Of a stretch of 58,858 nt of DNA, positions 26,773 through 35,913 are shown in pieces (within the stretch, counting starts at the first letter, position 1; every line of letters starts with the position of its first letter). Both the position numbers and the translations under genes were made by a program. The notes below the pieces were generated by a model. That model did not search any database. It saw only the letters and a program-made list of their open reading frames with translations, and was not told the DNA's origin. The stretch spans positions 1-58,858 of the forward strand of contig JANYHI010000040.1 in the NCBI GenBank assembly GCA_025359125.1, in the 5' to 3' direction. The stretch comes from Cytophagales bacterium (GTDB lineage: Bacteria > Bacteroidota > Bacteroidia > Cytophagales > Cyclobacteriaceae).

Positions 26773-28009
26773 GATGATATATCGCTACCTGATTTCCAAA
26801 AATCTTGGTGAAACCTTTTACGTCATCACCCGTCCAGGCTAAATTCATTTCGCCATACTTTCCAAACTTGGCCGACATTAAATCAAAATCAGATTGAATG
26901 CCATTGATTTGATAGCGGTAGGGGTGAAGCGTAATTGAAACTTCTCCGGTTACATTTTCTTGCGAATCGCTAAGATAAGCTTCAATGTTGCGCATAACCG
27001 GATCAAGGTACTGACCTTCGTGCAACCAATTGCCATAAAATTGCGAAAGTTGCTCTTTCCAACTCAGTTGCCATTTGGTAAGCACATGTTTTTCTAATGC
27101 ATGGTGCGCTTTAATGATTAAGATAGGTGCAGCGGCTTCAAAACCAACTCTGCCTTTTATTCCTATTATGGTATCTCCCACGTGAATGTCGCGACCGATC
27201 CCGTAAGGCCCAGCAATAGTTTGCAGGTATTGAATTGCTTCTACCGGATGATTGAATGTATTTTTGTTTACAGAAACAAGTTCTCCTTTTTCAAAACCAA
27301 TTTTTACCTCTTCACTTTCTTTTTTAGTTACCTGAGTTGGCCAAGCATCTTCGGGCAATTGCCCCATCGAATTTAGTGTTTCTCTTCCGCCTACACTGGT
27401 TCCCCAAATTCCTTTGTTGATAGAATACTTTGCTTTCTCGAAATTGAAAGCTATTTGCTTAGACTTCAGGTATTCAATCTCGGCCTCACGACTTAACTTC
27501 ATATCGCGAATAGGCGTTATGATCTCAACGCCTGGAGCTAAGATTTGAAACACCATGTCGAATCGCACCTGATCATTTCCTGCGCCTGTGCTGCCGTGTG
27601 CAATGGCATCGGCTTTAATCGCTTTAGCGTAATTGGCAACAGCCAATGCTTGCGACATTCGTTCGGCACTTACGCTTAATGGATAAGTTGCATTCTTCAA
27701 CACATTTCCGAAAACTAAAAAACGAATTACTTTTTCGTAATAATTTTTTGTTTCGTCCACAGTTTTGTGCGATTTCACGCCTAAACTTAGCGCACGTTTT
27801 TCAATGGCTTGTAGCTCGGTTTCGTCAAAGCCACCTGTGTTAACCGTTAACGAGTGGACTTCGTAACCCAACTCATCGGTCAAATATTTGCCGCAGTAGC
27901 TGGTATCTAATCCACCACTAAAAGCGAGAACAACTTTCTTCACCCCACCCCCATGCCCCCTCTGCGGAGGCGAGGGGTAAGTGCTACGATCATTATCAGT
28001 ATTTTTCAT
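26735..28009 (-). CDS. argG: argininosuccinate synthase
   Basis: Joins citrulline and aspartate with ATP. 424 residues as read from ATG 28009. PP-loop VVLAFSGGLDTSYCGKYL, then HGSTGAGNDQVRFDM, INKGIWGTSVGGRETLNS, and GIKGRVGFEAAAPILI near the C-terminal oligomerisation part. Two oddities: the N-terminus carries about 20 extra residues including YPSPPQRGHGGG coded by a GC-rich repeat, right before the normal first strand (KKVVLAF); and the last 8-10 residues are coded by another repeat. A GTG at 27943 would give the canonical start, so translation may begin there. First biosynthetic gene after the GNAT gene (12-base gap). Confidence 0.95.
   Translation of the reverse strand: MKNTDNDRSTYPSPPQRGHGGGVKKVVLAFSGGLDTSYCGKYLTDELGYEVHSLTVNTGGFDETELQAIEKRALSLGVKSHKTVDETKNYYEKVIRFLVFGNVLKNATYPLSVSAERMSQALAVANYAKAIKADAIAHGSTGAGNDQVRFDMVFQILAPGVEIITPIRDMKLSREAEIEYLKSKQIAFNFEKAKYSINKGIWGTSVGGRETLNSMGQLPEDAWPTQVTKKESEEVKIGFEKGELVSVNKNTFNHPVEAIQYLQTIAGPYGIGRDIHVGDTIIGIKGRVGFEAAAPILIIKAHHALEKHVLTKWQLSWKEQLSQFYGNWLHEGQYLDPVMRNIEAYLSDSQENVTGEVSITLHPYRYQINGIQSDFDLMSAKFGKYGEMNLAWTGDDVKGFTKIFGNQVAIYHQVTSSKLPDTGN
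27944..27980 (-). repeat. GC-rich coding repeat at the argG start (PPxxGxGGG type)
   Basis: On the minus strand it reads TACCCCTCGCCTCCGCAGAG then GGGGCATGGGGGTGGGG, coding YPSPPQRGHGGGV. Elements coding PPLxGxGGG-like peptides recur in Bacteroidota genomes as insertion-like repeats. Its GC content stands out from the flanks. Confidence 0.55.
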
Positions 28010-28021
28010 AGTAAGTTCTAT

Positions 28022-28756
28022 CTACCAAAAGAATAAGTTGAGAATTGAATTTTTCTTTGTAGCGTTATCGTCACCGTCTTTTTTCTTCCGGCCTTTTAGC
28101 AATGCAAATTGTTTGAAGCGAATCCAGCGATCAAACACTGGATTATCTTTACGCAAATTTCTTCCCCAAAAATTTTGAGGCCCCACTTCTTGCTGTTTCT
28201 TAAGTTCTTGTTCTTTTGCTTTTTCTACCGGATCGTACAGCATGGCTGTGCACATACAGTTTTGCCGATTCTTACTCGTCAATATTTCGAAGTTAACGCA
28301 GCTTTGGCAACCTTTCCAAAACTGTTCGTCATTGGTCAGCTGATTGTAGGTTACGGGCTCGTATCCTAAATCAGAGTTAATCTTCATTACGGCAAGCCCG
28401 GTTGTTAACCCAAAGATTTTTGCATCCGGGTATTTCTTTCGCGAAAGCTCAAATATTTTGTGCTTAATAGTAGTGGCCACCCCATACTTACGGAAAGCGG
28501 GAGCTACGATGAGTCCGCTGTTGGCTACAAACTTTTCGTGATCCCACGATTCGATGTAGCAGAATCCTACCCAGTCTCCCTCTTTAGTGAGGGCAATCAC
28601 CGCTTTGCCTTCCTGCATTTTTTGTATGATATAATCAGACGAGCGTTTGGCAATACCGGTGCCGCGCGCCTTGGCAGATTCTGCCATTTCGGTAGTAATG
28701 ATGTCTGCAAAATGAATATCGTCAGCCGTGGCTGCACGAACTATAATATTTTCCAA
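28022..28756 (-). CDS. GNAT acyltransferase, candidate N-acyl-glutamate synthase
   Basis: 244 residues, first gene of the arginine operon. GNAT core: IIVRAATADDIHFADIITTE, GKAVIALTKEGDWVGFCYIE, SGLIVAPAFRKYGVATTIKH (the acyl-CoA loop) and KIFGLTTGLAVMKINSDLGY. After the fold comes a cysteine cluster C150-x2-C153 and C167-x-C169 (GCQSCVNF.., NCMCTAMLYDP), then a basic tail. Arginine synthesis must start with N-acylation of glutamate, and no argA or argJ is seen here, so this gene is the natural candidate. Whether the donor is acetyl- or succinyl-CoA is unknown. The cysteine cluster could bind Zn or sense redox state. Confidence 0.8.
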   Translation of the reverse strand: MENIIVRAATADDIHFADIITTEMAESAKARGTGIAKRSSDYIIQKMQEGKAVIALTKEGDWVGFCYIESWDHEKFVANSGLIVAPAFRKYGVATTIKHKIFELSRKKYPDAKIFGLTTGLAVMKINSDLGYEPVTYNQLTNDEQFWKGCQSCVNFEILTSKNRQNCMCTAMLYDPVEKAKEQELKKQQEVGPQNFWGRNLRKDNPVFDRWIRFKQFALLKGRKKKDGDDNATKKNSILNLFFW

Positions 28757-28790
28757 TATGATAAGTAATTAAAATAATAAATACGAACTA

Positions 28791-28885
28791 TGTGCCGCTA
28801 AAGCACAGAACGCAAAATCACCTGGTGACTTTGGCTTACAATTGATTGTAAGATGTTGGTATCAGATTCTAATCCGCGTGTGCGG
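28791..28885 (-). promoter_or_regulatory. hairpin-rich leader of the arginine operon
   Basis: The 393-base gap before the operon holds no gene I can support. It contains a perfect 7-bp hairpin, CTTACAA/TTGTAAG (28835-28852, loop TTGA), and smaller ones: TGTGC/GCACA (28791-28807), TCAC/GTGA (28818-28828) and CCGC/GCGG (28874-28885). All lie between a possible promoter near 29050 and the GNAT start. No start codon with a convincing leader peptide or arginine run was seen. Confidence 0.35.
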
Positions 28886-29047
28886 TCGCCTGCTAGAAGT
28901 GCGGACGGTGTTGAGTAGATTACATGTAGCCGCTTTGGCTAGGGAGAGAGAGGCTATAAAGCTTCTTTTCTTATTGTGGGTGATCAATTTTTCCAATTCT
29001 CGAAGTGTTCTTTTTTAGTTAAGTAAATGGCATTTAAAAAATTTTAA

Positions 29048-29055
29048 CAAAATTA
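29048..29055 (-). promoter_or_regulatory. possible -7 box of the arginine operon
   Basis: Minus strand TAATTTTG fits TAnnTTTG. No -33 TTTG at the right distance was found. It would give a leader of about 285 bases before the GNAT gene. Confidence 0.3.
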
Positions 29056-29149
29056 ATGGTTTTTAAAACGATTATCTCACGTTTCAGTTCAATTTTTACA
29101 TAATTAATTTTTTAGATAACGCACATAACTCGCGGAGGCGAACAAACAA

Positions 29150-29707
29150 TTGGAAGATTTTCTGGATCAGTACGGATACCTGGCTTTAACGGTCGGAACT
29201 TTTTTTGAAGGAGAGACGGCAATACTGATTGTTTCTTCTTTGATTCATCGCGGCATGTTTCAATTTCCATTTACTGTGTTTGCCGCTTTCTTTGGCTCTT
29301 TTGTCAGCGATTGGATTTATTATCTGATTGGCCGACTTAATGGTAAACTGTTTCTTTCCACCCGACCCAACCTTCAGGCCAAGATGTTACCTCTCACCAG
29401 TTTTTTTGAGCGAAACAGATTACAGATTCTTTTTAGCTATCGATTTCTATACGGATTTAGAATCCTTATTCCGCTGATGATTGGCATGAGTGGATTGCCT
29501 CTGAAAAAATTTCTGTTCTACAGCACCGTTACCGGGATGATTTGGGCGACCTTGGTGAGTACGGTAGGATATTTTACTGGAAGGATTTTCAATCTCGATG
29601 CTAAGGTATTTCAGGATAATTTATTTTTTGTGGTGGTGGGCTTTGCCACACTTGGTTTATTGATTGGCTTTGCTGTAAAGAAGCTTACGTTTAAAGAAAA
29701 TATTTAG
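29150..29707 (+). CDS. DedA-family membrane protein
   Basis: 185 residues. Start is TTG at 29150, with GGAGG at 29134-29138, 11 bases upstream, one of few clear Shine-Dalgarno sites here. Family marks: TVGTFFEGETAILIVSSLIH (the F/Y-x-E stretch), GSFVSDWIYYLIGRLNGK, FSYRFLYGFRILIPLMIGMS with the arginine of the conserved R-(F/Y)-P/I pattern, and four or five membrane spans. DedA proteins act in membrane-lipid (undecaprenyl-phosphate or phospholipid) translocation and proton-force maintenance. The exact substrate is not readable. Confidence 0.9.
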   Translation: MEDFLDQYGYLALTVGTFFEGETAILIVSSLIHRGMFQFPFTVFAAFFGSFVSDWIYYLIGRLNGKLFLSTRPNLQAKMLPLTSFFERNRLQILFSYRFLYGFRILIPLMIGMSGLPLKKFLFYSTVTGMIWATLVSTVGYFTGRIFNLDAKVFQDNLFFVVVGFATLGLLIGFAVKKLTFKENI

Positions 29708-29825
29708 CAACAGGGATGACAAATTTTCGAATGAAAAACTTAAGATGTTCTGTTTTTCATTGAAAGTTAAATTACAAATCCACGTTGGAGATTTGCAGCC
29801 AACAGGCTACTTTCGAATCGAAACT

Positions 29826-29866
29826 TATAACTCTAAACTCTGAACTTAGAACTAACAACTTTCAAC
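29826..29866 (+). repeat. AT-rich dispersed repeat before purT
   Basis: A series of AACTCTAAACTCTGAAC and AGAACTAACAACTTTCAAC directly before the purT ATG. It matches the minus-strand tract at 2331-2360 (ACTAACAACTTT). Upstream (about 29775-29800) a stem CAAATC/GATTTG is also present. Confidence 0.4.
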
Positions 29867-29867
29867 G

Positions 29868-31049
29868 ATGACAATTGGCACCCCCCTTACTTCTTCGGCA
29901 ATTAAAGTAATGATGCTTGGCTCGGGCGAATTGGGTAAAGAAGTAGTGATTGAATTTCAGCGATATGGTGTTGAAGTAATTGCAGTCGATCGATATGACA
30001 ATGCGCCAGCCATGCAAGTAGCACATCGCTCATATACTATTTCCATGTTAGATGGTGTTGCTTTGCGCGATGTGATTGAAAAGGAGAAACCAAATTATAT
30101 TGTGCCAGAAGTAGAAGCCATTTCAACTGATACACTATTTCAATTAGAGAAGGAAGGCTTTCGCGTAATTCCTACTGCCAATGCTACCCGGCTTACTATG
30201 AATCGTGAAGGGATCAGAACGTTGGCCGCAGAAAAATTGAAACTAAAAACTTCTCCCTACAAGTTTGCTGGCACGTTAGAAGAATTTAAATCGGCTGTAA
30301 AAACAATAGGGATGCCGTGTGTGGTAAAGCCCATCATGAGTTCTTCGGGCAAAGGACAAAGCGTGGTGAAATCTGAAAGTAATGTAGAAGAGAGCTGGCA
30401 GTATGCGCAGGAGGGAGGAAGAAGCGGGGGTGGTCGTGTAATTGTGGAGGGCTTTATTGATTTTGATTACGAGATTACGTTATTAACAATTCGCCATAAA
30501 GACGGAGTTTCTTTTTGTGATCCAATCGGTCATAGACAAGAACATGGCGACTATCAAGAATCTTGGCAGCCACATCCTATGCCAACGAAAGCATTGGGGG
30601 CTGCGCAGCACATTGCGAAGCAAGTAGTAGATGAGTTAGGCGGTGTTGGTATTTTTGGTGTAGAATTTTTTGTGAAGGGAGAGGAAGTTTATTTTAGTGA
30701 ACTTTCCCCTCGCCCACATGATACAGGAATGGTAACGATGATCTCTCAAGATCTTTCTGAATTTGCCTTGCACGTTCGTGCGATTTTAGGATTACCCATT
30801 CCAGTTATTCGCCAACTTGGCCCAAGCGCCTCGTCTGTTATTCTGGTAAAAGGACAATCCAACAATATTTCCTTTTCAGGATTAGAAGATGCCCTTGCCC
30901 AACCCGACACACAGTTACGTTTATTTGGCAAGCCCGAAGTAAATGGAGAAAGAAGAATGGGAGTATGCTTAGCGAAAGGAAATAGTATTAGAGAGGCAAG
31001 AAATAAAGCGAATGAGGCCGCAGGGAAAATAAAATACACACATCACTAA
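29868..31049 (+). CDS. purT: formate-dependent GAR transformylase (PurT)
   Basis: 393 residues. Ligates formate to glycinamide ribonucleotide with ATP, the folate-independent form of the third purine step. ATP-grasp protein: [21 protein letters not shown]-terminal site, [36 protein letters not shown] (phosphate loop), [46 protein letters not shown]-like [20 protein letters not shown] and [20 protein letters not shown]. The matching order and length are those of PurT, not PurK. Confidence 0.97.
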   Translation: MTIGTPLTSSAIKVMMLGSGELGKEVVIEFQRYGVEVIAVDRYDNAPAMQVAHRSYTISMLDGVALRDVIEKEKPNYIVPEVEAISTDTLFQLEKEGFRVIPTANATRLTMNREGIRTLAAEKLKLKTSPYKFAGTLEEFKSAVKTIGMPCVVKPIMSSSGKGQSVVKSESNVEESWQYAQEGGRSGGGRVIVEGFIDFDYEITLLTIRHKDGVSFCDPIGHRQEHGDYQESWQPHPMPTKALGAAQHIAKQVVDELGGVGIFGVEFFVKGEEVYFSELSPRPHDTGMVTMISQDLSEFALHVRAILGLPIPVIRQLGPSASSVILVKGQSNNISFSGLEDALAQPDTQLRLFGKPEVNGERRMGVCLAKGNSIREARNKANEAAGKIKYTHH

Positions 31050-31143
31050 TCCTAATAGAAGAAATACAATAGAGAAGTTAAGCTGTGGTGCCATTGGCAA
31101 TATGCATACAAGCGTAGGCAACTTTATTACTAGCCACAATTTT

Positions 31144-32262
31144 TTAAAAACTCTCTGCAAACCCTAGATAAAAATAGCCATGATTTTCTGAATCGCCCTT
31201 GCCCCAATCGAGCCGTAGGTTCAACCTTTCTTTTTTATTGATGGTAAAGCGCAACCCCCCTCCGTAACTGTAATGAAGACCTTCTAAATTAACTGACTCT
31301 GGGCTATACACTTTGGCCACTCCTGCAAACGCCACAAAGCCTAATCGTTTATAAAGTGGCATACGGTATTCTGTTTGAAAAGCCGTCATATAATTATCGC
31401 GAAAGCGCCCACGGTAATAGCCACGCAACACTCGTGGGCCACCTAGCTCCGCCAATTCCTTAAACGGTGCTTCACCTCGCACAAAGTTATTGTATAATTG
31501 AAAAGCTAGAATATGTCGCTTGGCAGTATTGAGCGTTAGATATTTTCGTAAATCAAAAATGATACGATGATAACTTACCGATCCGCCCAATTCTTTTAAG
31601 TAAGCGGAGTATCGAAAATCCCAATAGAAACCACGGCTTGCGTTTACCACATTGTCGCGCTCATCCCATGTAAGTGCTGGCCCTAGCCCCACCGATTTAG
31701 AGCCATTGTACCCGGTGTTTTTATTGTTCTCCAATAACCCGTTTGGTTCTGTCTTTAAATCGTAATAATAAATTGCTCGCGTTTCGGCTCCAACAAAAAG
31801 ATGACGGTTGGCAAATAATTTTCTGCCAACTCGATTTTCCCAGCCCAACACGTTGTAAGTAACTTCTTCTATGTTGGAAGAAGGAGTTTTATCGCCAAGG
31901 CCATAGTAAAAATCTTTGAAGTTGATCAGCTCCTCTCCAAAGCCTTCAAACATCCACTTTTCTCCTCGTGTGAATATGGTGTAGCGTGGTATTAAAATTA
32001 TTTGATGTCTGCTAGTGTAAAGAAAAACCATTTCAACATTGGATGTGCGAGTGGGAATGGTTTCATGAATGTTTTTGAACAACGCAACCCCAAGGCCACC
32101 TATACCAACGTGAGTTTCGGGCGTGTAGACCAAGACGGGAAGGAATATCTTACGCAGGTTTTTTGATGTATCTGAAAATAGCCTGATGCGCTGTGCCACC
32201 GCTGACTGAAAAAAGACGCTCGCGACAAAAAAGCAAAACAAAATTCGAATAAGCCGAGCCAA
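31144..32262 (-). CDS. BamA/TamA-like 16-strand outer-membrane barrel, no POTRA
   Basis: 372 residues with a signal peptide (IRILFCFFVASVFFQSAVAQ). The start codon is TTG, which fits the -7 box 18 bases upstream. The body is the surface-antigen (Omp85 barrel) domain: YTPETHVGIGGLGVALF, LGPALTWDERDNVVNASRGF, RHILAFQLYNNFVRGEAPF, and the L6 loop motif LRGYYRGRFRDN (family VRGY/F), ending in FYLGFAESF with a terminal aromatic. No POTRA repeats precede the barrel. Omp85 barrels insert or translocate outer-membrane substrates; POTRA-less ones have unknown roles. Confidence 0.88.
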   Translation of the reverse strand: MARLIRILFCFFVASVFFQSAVAQRIRLFSDTSKNLRKIFLPVLVYTPETHVGIGGLGVALFKNIHETIPTRTSNVEMVFLYTSRHQIILIPRYTIFTRGEKWMFEGFGEELINFKDFYYGLGDKTPSSNIEEVTYNVLGWENRVGRKLFANRHLFVGAETRAIYYYDLKTEPNGLLENNKNTGYNGSKSVGLGPALTWDERDNVVNASRGFYWDFRYSAYLKELGGSVSYHRIIFDLRKYLTLNTAKRHILAFQLYNNFVRGEAPFKELAELGGPRVLRGYYRGRFRDNYMTAFQTEYRMPLYKRLGFVAFAGVAKVYSPESVNLEGLHYSYGGGLRFTINKKERLNLRLDWGKGDSENHGYFYLGFAESF

Positions 32263-32279
32263 GTTATTTTAATAAGGTA

Positions 32280-32287
32280 CAAATATA
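32280..32287 (-). promoter_or_regulatory. -7 box of the BamA-like gene
   Basis: Minus strand TATATTTG is a full match to TAnnTTTG, 18 bases before the TTG start. No canonical -33 was found at 19-21 bases. The rest of the 335-base gap up to the DUF4296 gene is AT-rich; one imperfect GC hairpin (32460-32480) is visible. Confidence 0.5.
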
Positions 32288-32597
32288 GCACGAAGAAATT
32301 AGATGAATCTTTAAACAAGAATAGGGTAATGCGTAAAATGTACAACATTATGTGAATGCACTACAATTCACTTCTTACCTATTCTAACCAAATTTGTATT
32401 TCACCAATTAGTTAAATAAAAAAATATGAAACGATTAATTTAATCTTTAGACTAAAAAAGGAGCCGCCCCCGGTAGCTCTAGTTTATTTAAAAATCGGAT
32501 GATGATTTCTTAAATTTAAGATCAATACAAAATGACTTGTTTAAATTAGTTAAATCATTTGTCTAACCAAAGGTTTAGTTATGTAAATTTGTGCGAT

Positions 32598-32981
32598 ATG
32601 CTTATCCAACCGAAGTCACTATTATTTTGTTGCTTTGCTTTCTTAATGATAGGTTTTGCCATTGGTTGCAGCGAGCACCCTGAGGAGAAACAATCTGGTG
32701 TTTTGACAAAAAGTGAATTCACTACTTTTCTGATCGATGTTTATTTAGCCGAAGCCAAATTAGACGTCTTAAATATCTCGAAGGATTCTGCCATTAAATT
32801 GTTTATTCCTTACGAAGATAAAATGCTAAAAAAATATGGTTTAGCTGATTCTACTCTTCGCCAGACGTATCAATATTATATGGAGCACCCCCAAGAGTTA
32901 GAATTAGTTTATGATGCGCTGATTGATACATTGAGTTTGCGCGAGCAGCAAGTAAAAGATGTGCCGATACCAGTTAAATGA
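32598..32981 (+). CDS. DUF4296-family lipoprotein
   Basis: 127 residues from the ATG at 32598 (MLIQPKSLLFCCFAFLMIG); a longer frame to 32559 would extend the signal. Lipobox FAIGCSEH puts it in an envelope membrane. The mature part is helical: LTKSEFTTFLIDVYLAEAKL, then YEDKMLKKYGLADSTLRQTY. This matches the DUF4296 pattern found in Bacteroidota, usually as a short helical lipoprotein next to housekeeping genes. Function unknown. Its stop overlaps the mutS2 ATG by 4 bases, so it is expressed with mutS2. Confidence 0.82.
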   Translation: MLIQPKSLLFCCFAFLMIGFAIGCSEHPEEKQSGVLTKSEFTTFLIDVYLAEAKLDVLNISKDSAIKLFIPYEDKMLKKYGLADSTLRQTYQYYMEHPQELELVYDALIDTLSLREQQVKDVPIPVK

Positions 32982-35344
32982 TTTTCCCGGACGAGTTTGA
33001 AAATAAAATTGCGTTTGATCAGCTCCGGATCAAGCTTAAAAACTATTGCCTCGGTGCATTAGGAATGAAGGAGGTGGAGGCGATGGCTTTCCAATCTGAT
33101 TTCAATGTTATTCAATCGCAGCTTCATCAAAACCTGGAGTTTAAAAAGATTTTTCAAAATGGAGATGGATTTCCCAGTTCACATTTTTTTGATCCAACTA
33201 ATCTTTTCCAAACTATTTCTATTAACGATAGTTTTGTGGAAGCCGAGGATTTCAGAGACATTGTGCTGTCTCTGCAAGCAATTCTTGCATGTAAACTATT
33301 TTTAGAACAAACGCAGGAATCGTATCAGGAACTTTATAAACTTTCTTCTGGTATTCAGTTACCAAAGCAGTTAGTTGCTACTCTTGCTTCTAAATTTGAT
33401 GATGCGGGTTTGATCAAAGACAACGCCAGTCAGGAGTTATATAAAATCAGAAAGCAGCTTCGCGAAGAAGAAGGCAAGGTACGCAGATTGTCCGATCAAA
33501 TGTATCGACATGCTGTTGCACAAGGATGGGTACCTGATGGTACTTCACCTACTATACGCGAAGGAAGAATAGTCATTCCAATTTTAGCAGAACATAAAAA
33601 ACGCCTGCGAGGATTTATCATGGATGAATCCTCAACCGGGCAAACCGTTTATATAGAGCCCGCAGAAGTATTAGAAGCAAACAATGAAATTCGAGATCTC
33701 TTTCATGCTGAGCGAAGAGAAATAATAAAGATTTTAAAGGAGTTAACAGGTATTCTTCGAGTTAATCTCAACGATATTAAAACTTCGTACACAGTCTTAG
33801 GCAAGATTGATTTTGTTAGAGCAAAAGCAAAACTTTCGTTAGAGATAAACGCAAGTCTTCCGAAGATTAAAAGCACACCAGAGATTAATTGGATACAGGC
33901 GCGACATCCAATTTTGTATTTGAATTTGTTACGAGGCAACAAAAAGATTGTTCCGCTGGACATTGAACTTACTTCTGCACAACCGTTTTTATTAGTCTCC
34001 GGCCCCAACGCAGGCGGCAAGTCTGTTTGCCTTAAAACAGTCGGGCTTATTCAATACATGTTTCAATGTGGGCTCTTGGTGCCAGTGGATGAATATTCTA
34101 CACTAGGAATTTTTAATCAAATATTTTTAGATATAGGTGATCAACAATCTATGGAGAATGATTTGAGTACCTATAGTTCGCATTTAAAAAACATGCGGTT
34201 TTTTCTAACACGCGCCAACGCAAACACACTTGTTCTGATGGATGAGTTGGGTTCTGGCACAGATCCCAACTTTGGAGGAGGAATTGCCGAAGCTATTCTT
34301 TCTTCTTTGGTTGAAAAAAATGTGTGGGGCATTGCTACTACTCACTATTACAACCTCAAATTATTTGCAGAAAATACAAAAGGCATTCGCAATGGCTCCA
34401 TGCAGTTTGATACAAAAAATCTGGAACCACTGTTTAGACTAGAGATAGGCAAACCTGGCAGTTCTTTCGCTATTGAAATTGCACGCAAAATTGGATTGCC
34501 TGCCTCAGCGTTAGAAAAGGCAGAAAGAATCATTGGAAAAGAATTAGTTGGGTTAGAATCATTAATGAAATCGGTAGCCGAAGAGAAAGTGCAGTTGGAA
34601 AAAAAGCAACGGGAGATGGCGCAGAAAGAAAGGGAGCTAACGCTATCGCTGGCTAAATACCAAAACTTATCGGCTGAGTTAGAATTGAAGAAAAAAGAAA
34701 TTCTAAATAAAGCAAAAACGGAAGCTTCTTATTTATTGAAAGAAACGAATCGGGAGATAGAAAAGACGATTCGGCATATTCAGGAAAACAAGGCAGAAAA
34801 AAAGGAGACTAGAAAAGTGCGAGCGGGATTAACAGATCTGGCAAAAAAGATACAACCAACTCCTGAGCCTGCTCAATCCATTCAAGAAATAATTTTAAAA
34901 GTAGGCGATAAAGTGAGGATGATAGGGCAGGAGGTTACAGGCACAGTGCTCTCTGTAAAAGATAAATCAATTGTTGTTCAGTTTGGCATTCTTCAATCTC
35001 ACTTAAAATTAAATCAATTGGTGAGAAGTGATTTAGTGGATGTAGATCCGGTAAAAAAAGTAAGGGCGTTTGGGGTAGATGTATTCCAAAAGCAATCATC
35101 ATTTGTTCCCAGTTTAGATATTAGAGGGAAACGAGTGGAAGAAGTGGCGCAAATAGTAGATCAGTTTATGGACGATGCTATTTTACTCGGGCAGAGTGAA
35201 TTAAAGATTTTACACGGCAAAGGCGAGGGAGTGCTGCGCAAAGTAGTTCGCGAGCAATTAAGGAAAATTAAATCTGTTGTCTCTGTTAAAGACGAGCATG
35301 TTGACCGTGGAGGAGATGGAATTACGGTGGTAGTATTAAAATAA
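32978..35344 (+). CDS. mutS2: MutS2 / Smr-domain ATPase
   Basis: 788 residues, full length. Helical clamp in the first 300 residues, P-loop LVSGPNAGGKSVCLKTVG near residue 342, Walker B/ABC signature YSSHLKNMRFFLTRANANTL and VLMDELGSGTDPNFGGGIAE, switch ATTHYYNLKLFA, a long charged coiled coil (residues about 500-620), then a C-terminal Smr domain with LDIRGKR and LHGKGEGVLRKVVRE. MutS2 has been tied to recombination control and, in Bacillus, ribosome-collision rescue. Which applies here is not readable. Confidence 0.95.
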   Translation: MIFPDEFENKIAFDQLRIKLKNYCLGALGMKEVEAMAFQSDFNVIQSQLHQNLEFKKIFQNGDGFPSSHFFDPTNLFQTISINDSFVEAEDFRDIVLSLQAILACKLFLEQTQESYQELYKLSSGIQLPKQLVATLASKFDDAGLIKDNASQELYKIRKQLREEEGKVRRLSDQMYRHAVAQGWVPDGTSPTIREGRIVIPILAEHKKRLRGFIMDESSTGQTVYIEPAEVLEANNEIRDLFHAERREIIKILKELTGILRVNLNDIKTSYTVLGKIDFVRAKAKLSLEINASLPKIKSTPEINWIQARHPILYLNLLRGNKKIVPLDIELTSAQPFLLVSGPNAGGKSVCLKTVGLIQYMFQCGLLVPVDEYSTLGIFNQIFLDIGDQQSMENDLSTYSSHLKNMRFFLTRANANTLVLMDELGSGTDPNFGGGIAEAILSSLVEKNVWGIATTHYYNLKLFAENTKGIRNGSMQFDTKNLEPLFRLEIGKPGSSFAIEIARKIGLPASALEKAERIIGKELVGLESLMKSVAEEKVQLEKKQREMAQKERELTLSLAKYQNLSAELELKKKEILNKAKTEASYLLKETNREIEKTIRHIQENKAEKKETRKVRAGLTDLAKKIQPTPEPAQSIQEIILKVGDKVRMIGQEVTGTVLSVKDKSIVVQFGILQSHLKLNQLVRSDLVDVDPVKKVRAFGVDVFQKQSSFVPSLDIRGKRVEEVAQIVDQFMDDAILLGQSELKILHGKGEGVLRKVVREQLRKIKSVVSVKDEHVDRGGDGITVVVLK

Positions 35345-35369
35345 AAAAGCCCCGCGAACTGCGAGGCTT
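35343..35369 (-). terminator. terminator of the small lipoprotein gene (bidirectional junction)
   Basis: Stem AAGCC-C-CGC / GCG-A-GGCTT with loop GAACT (35347-35369). On the minus strand it is followed by TTTTTT, directly after the lipoprotein stop at 35394. It can also help end mutS2 transcription. Confidence 0.75.
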
Positions 35370-35393
35370 CCAAATTATTTTTGTCTAGGTATC

Positions 35394-35885
35394 TTATAAT
35401 CCAAAGGTAAATGACCAATTGCCAGTCACAACCTCCGTCTTTCCTTGATTTGCATAGCCGCCAGTTCCTGAAAAGGCAAAAGTTACTACTAGGGTAGTTG
35501 CTGTTACAGTATAATTCATGTCTAATTTATCTGTAACACTACCTCCATCTCTAACTATCATTGTTTCAGGGCTAGTTCCGAATGCCCACGATCCACTTCC
35601 TTTCCAAACACTACCAGAAGGAGGGTTTCCAGTAGTTGTATATCCAAATGAGGCTGCTCCCTTTGTTCCGGTAATGGTTAGCTTAAACGGTGTGCCACTA
35701 GTTGCATATAATGAAGATTGATTTTGACTATCTCTAGTTACTGCAGTCAGCTTCCAAGCTTTAGATAACTTCGCTAATTGTACATCAGCAACGGGCTCAG
35801 GGTTCGATCCACCACCACCACAATTTGAGAGAGTGAACAGCACCCCGACTAAGGCTATTAAAGATATTACTTTCAATGCTTTCAT
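35394..35885 (-). CDS. small secreted lipoprotein, Cytophagia-type
   Basis: 163 residues. Signal with lipobox LSNCGGGG (Cys at about residue 22), then a low-complexity glycine stretch and a beta-rich domain beginning KLSKAWKLTAVTRDSQNQ and ending GNWSFTFGL. Short lipoproteins of this shape (LxxxWK start, beta sandwich or lipocalin-like) are widespread in Cytophagales without a known role. It is a monocistronic unit: a good promoter upstream (35914-35946) and a terminator downstream. Confidence 0.8.
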   Translation of the reverse strand: MKALKVISLIALVGVLFTLSNCGGGGSNPEPVADVQLAKLSKAWKLTAVTRDSQNQSSLYATSGTPFKLTITGTKGAASFGYTTTGNPPSGSVWKGSGSWAFGTSPETMIVRDGGSVTDKLDMNYTVTATTLVVTFAFSGTGGYANQGKTEVVTGNWSFTFGL

Positions 35886-35913
35886 TAATTAATTGTTTTG
35901 AAGTTTAAACATA

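Noticed and set aside
32454..32480. GC hairpin followed by T run on the minus strand, as a terminator
   Set aside because: The stem is imperfect and no minus-strand gene ends above it.
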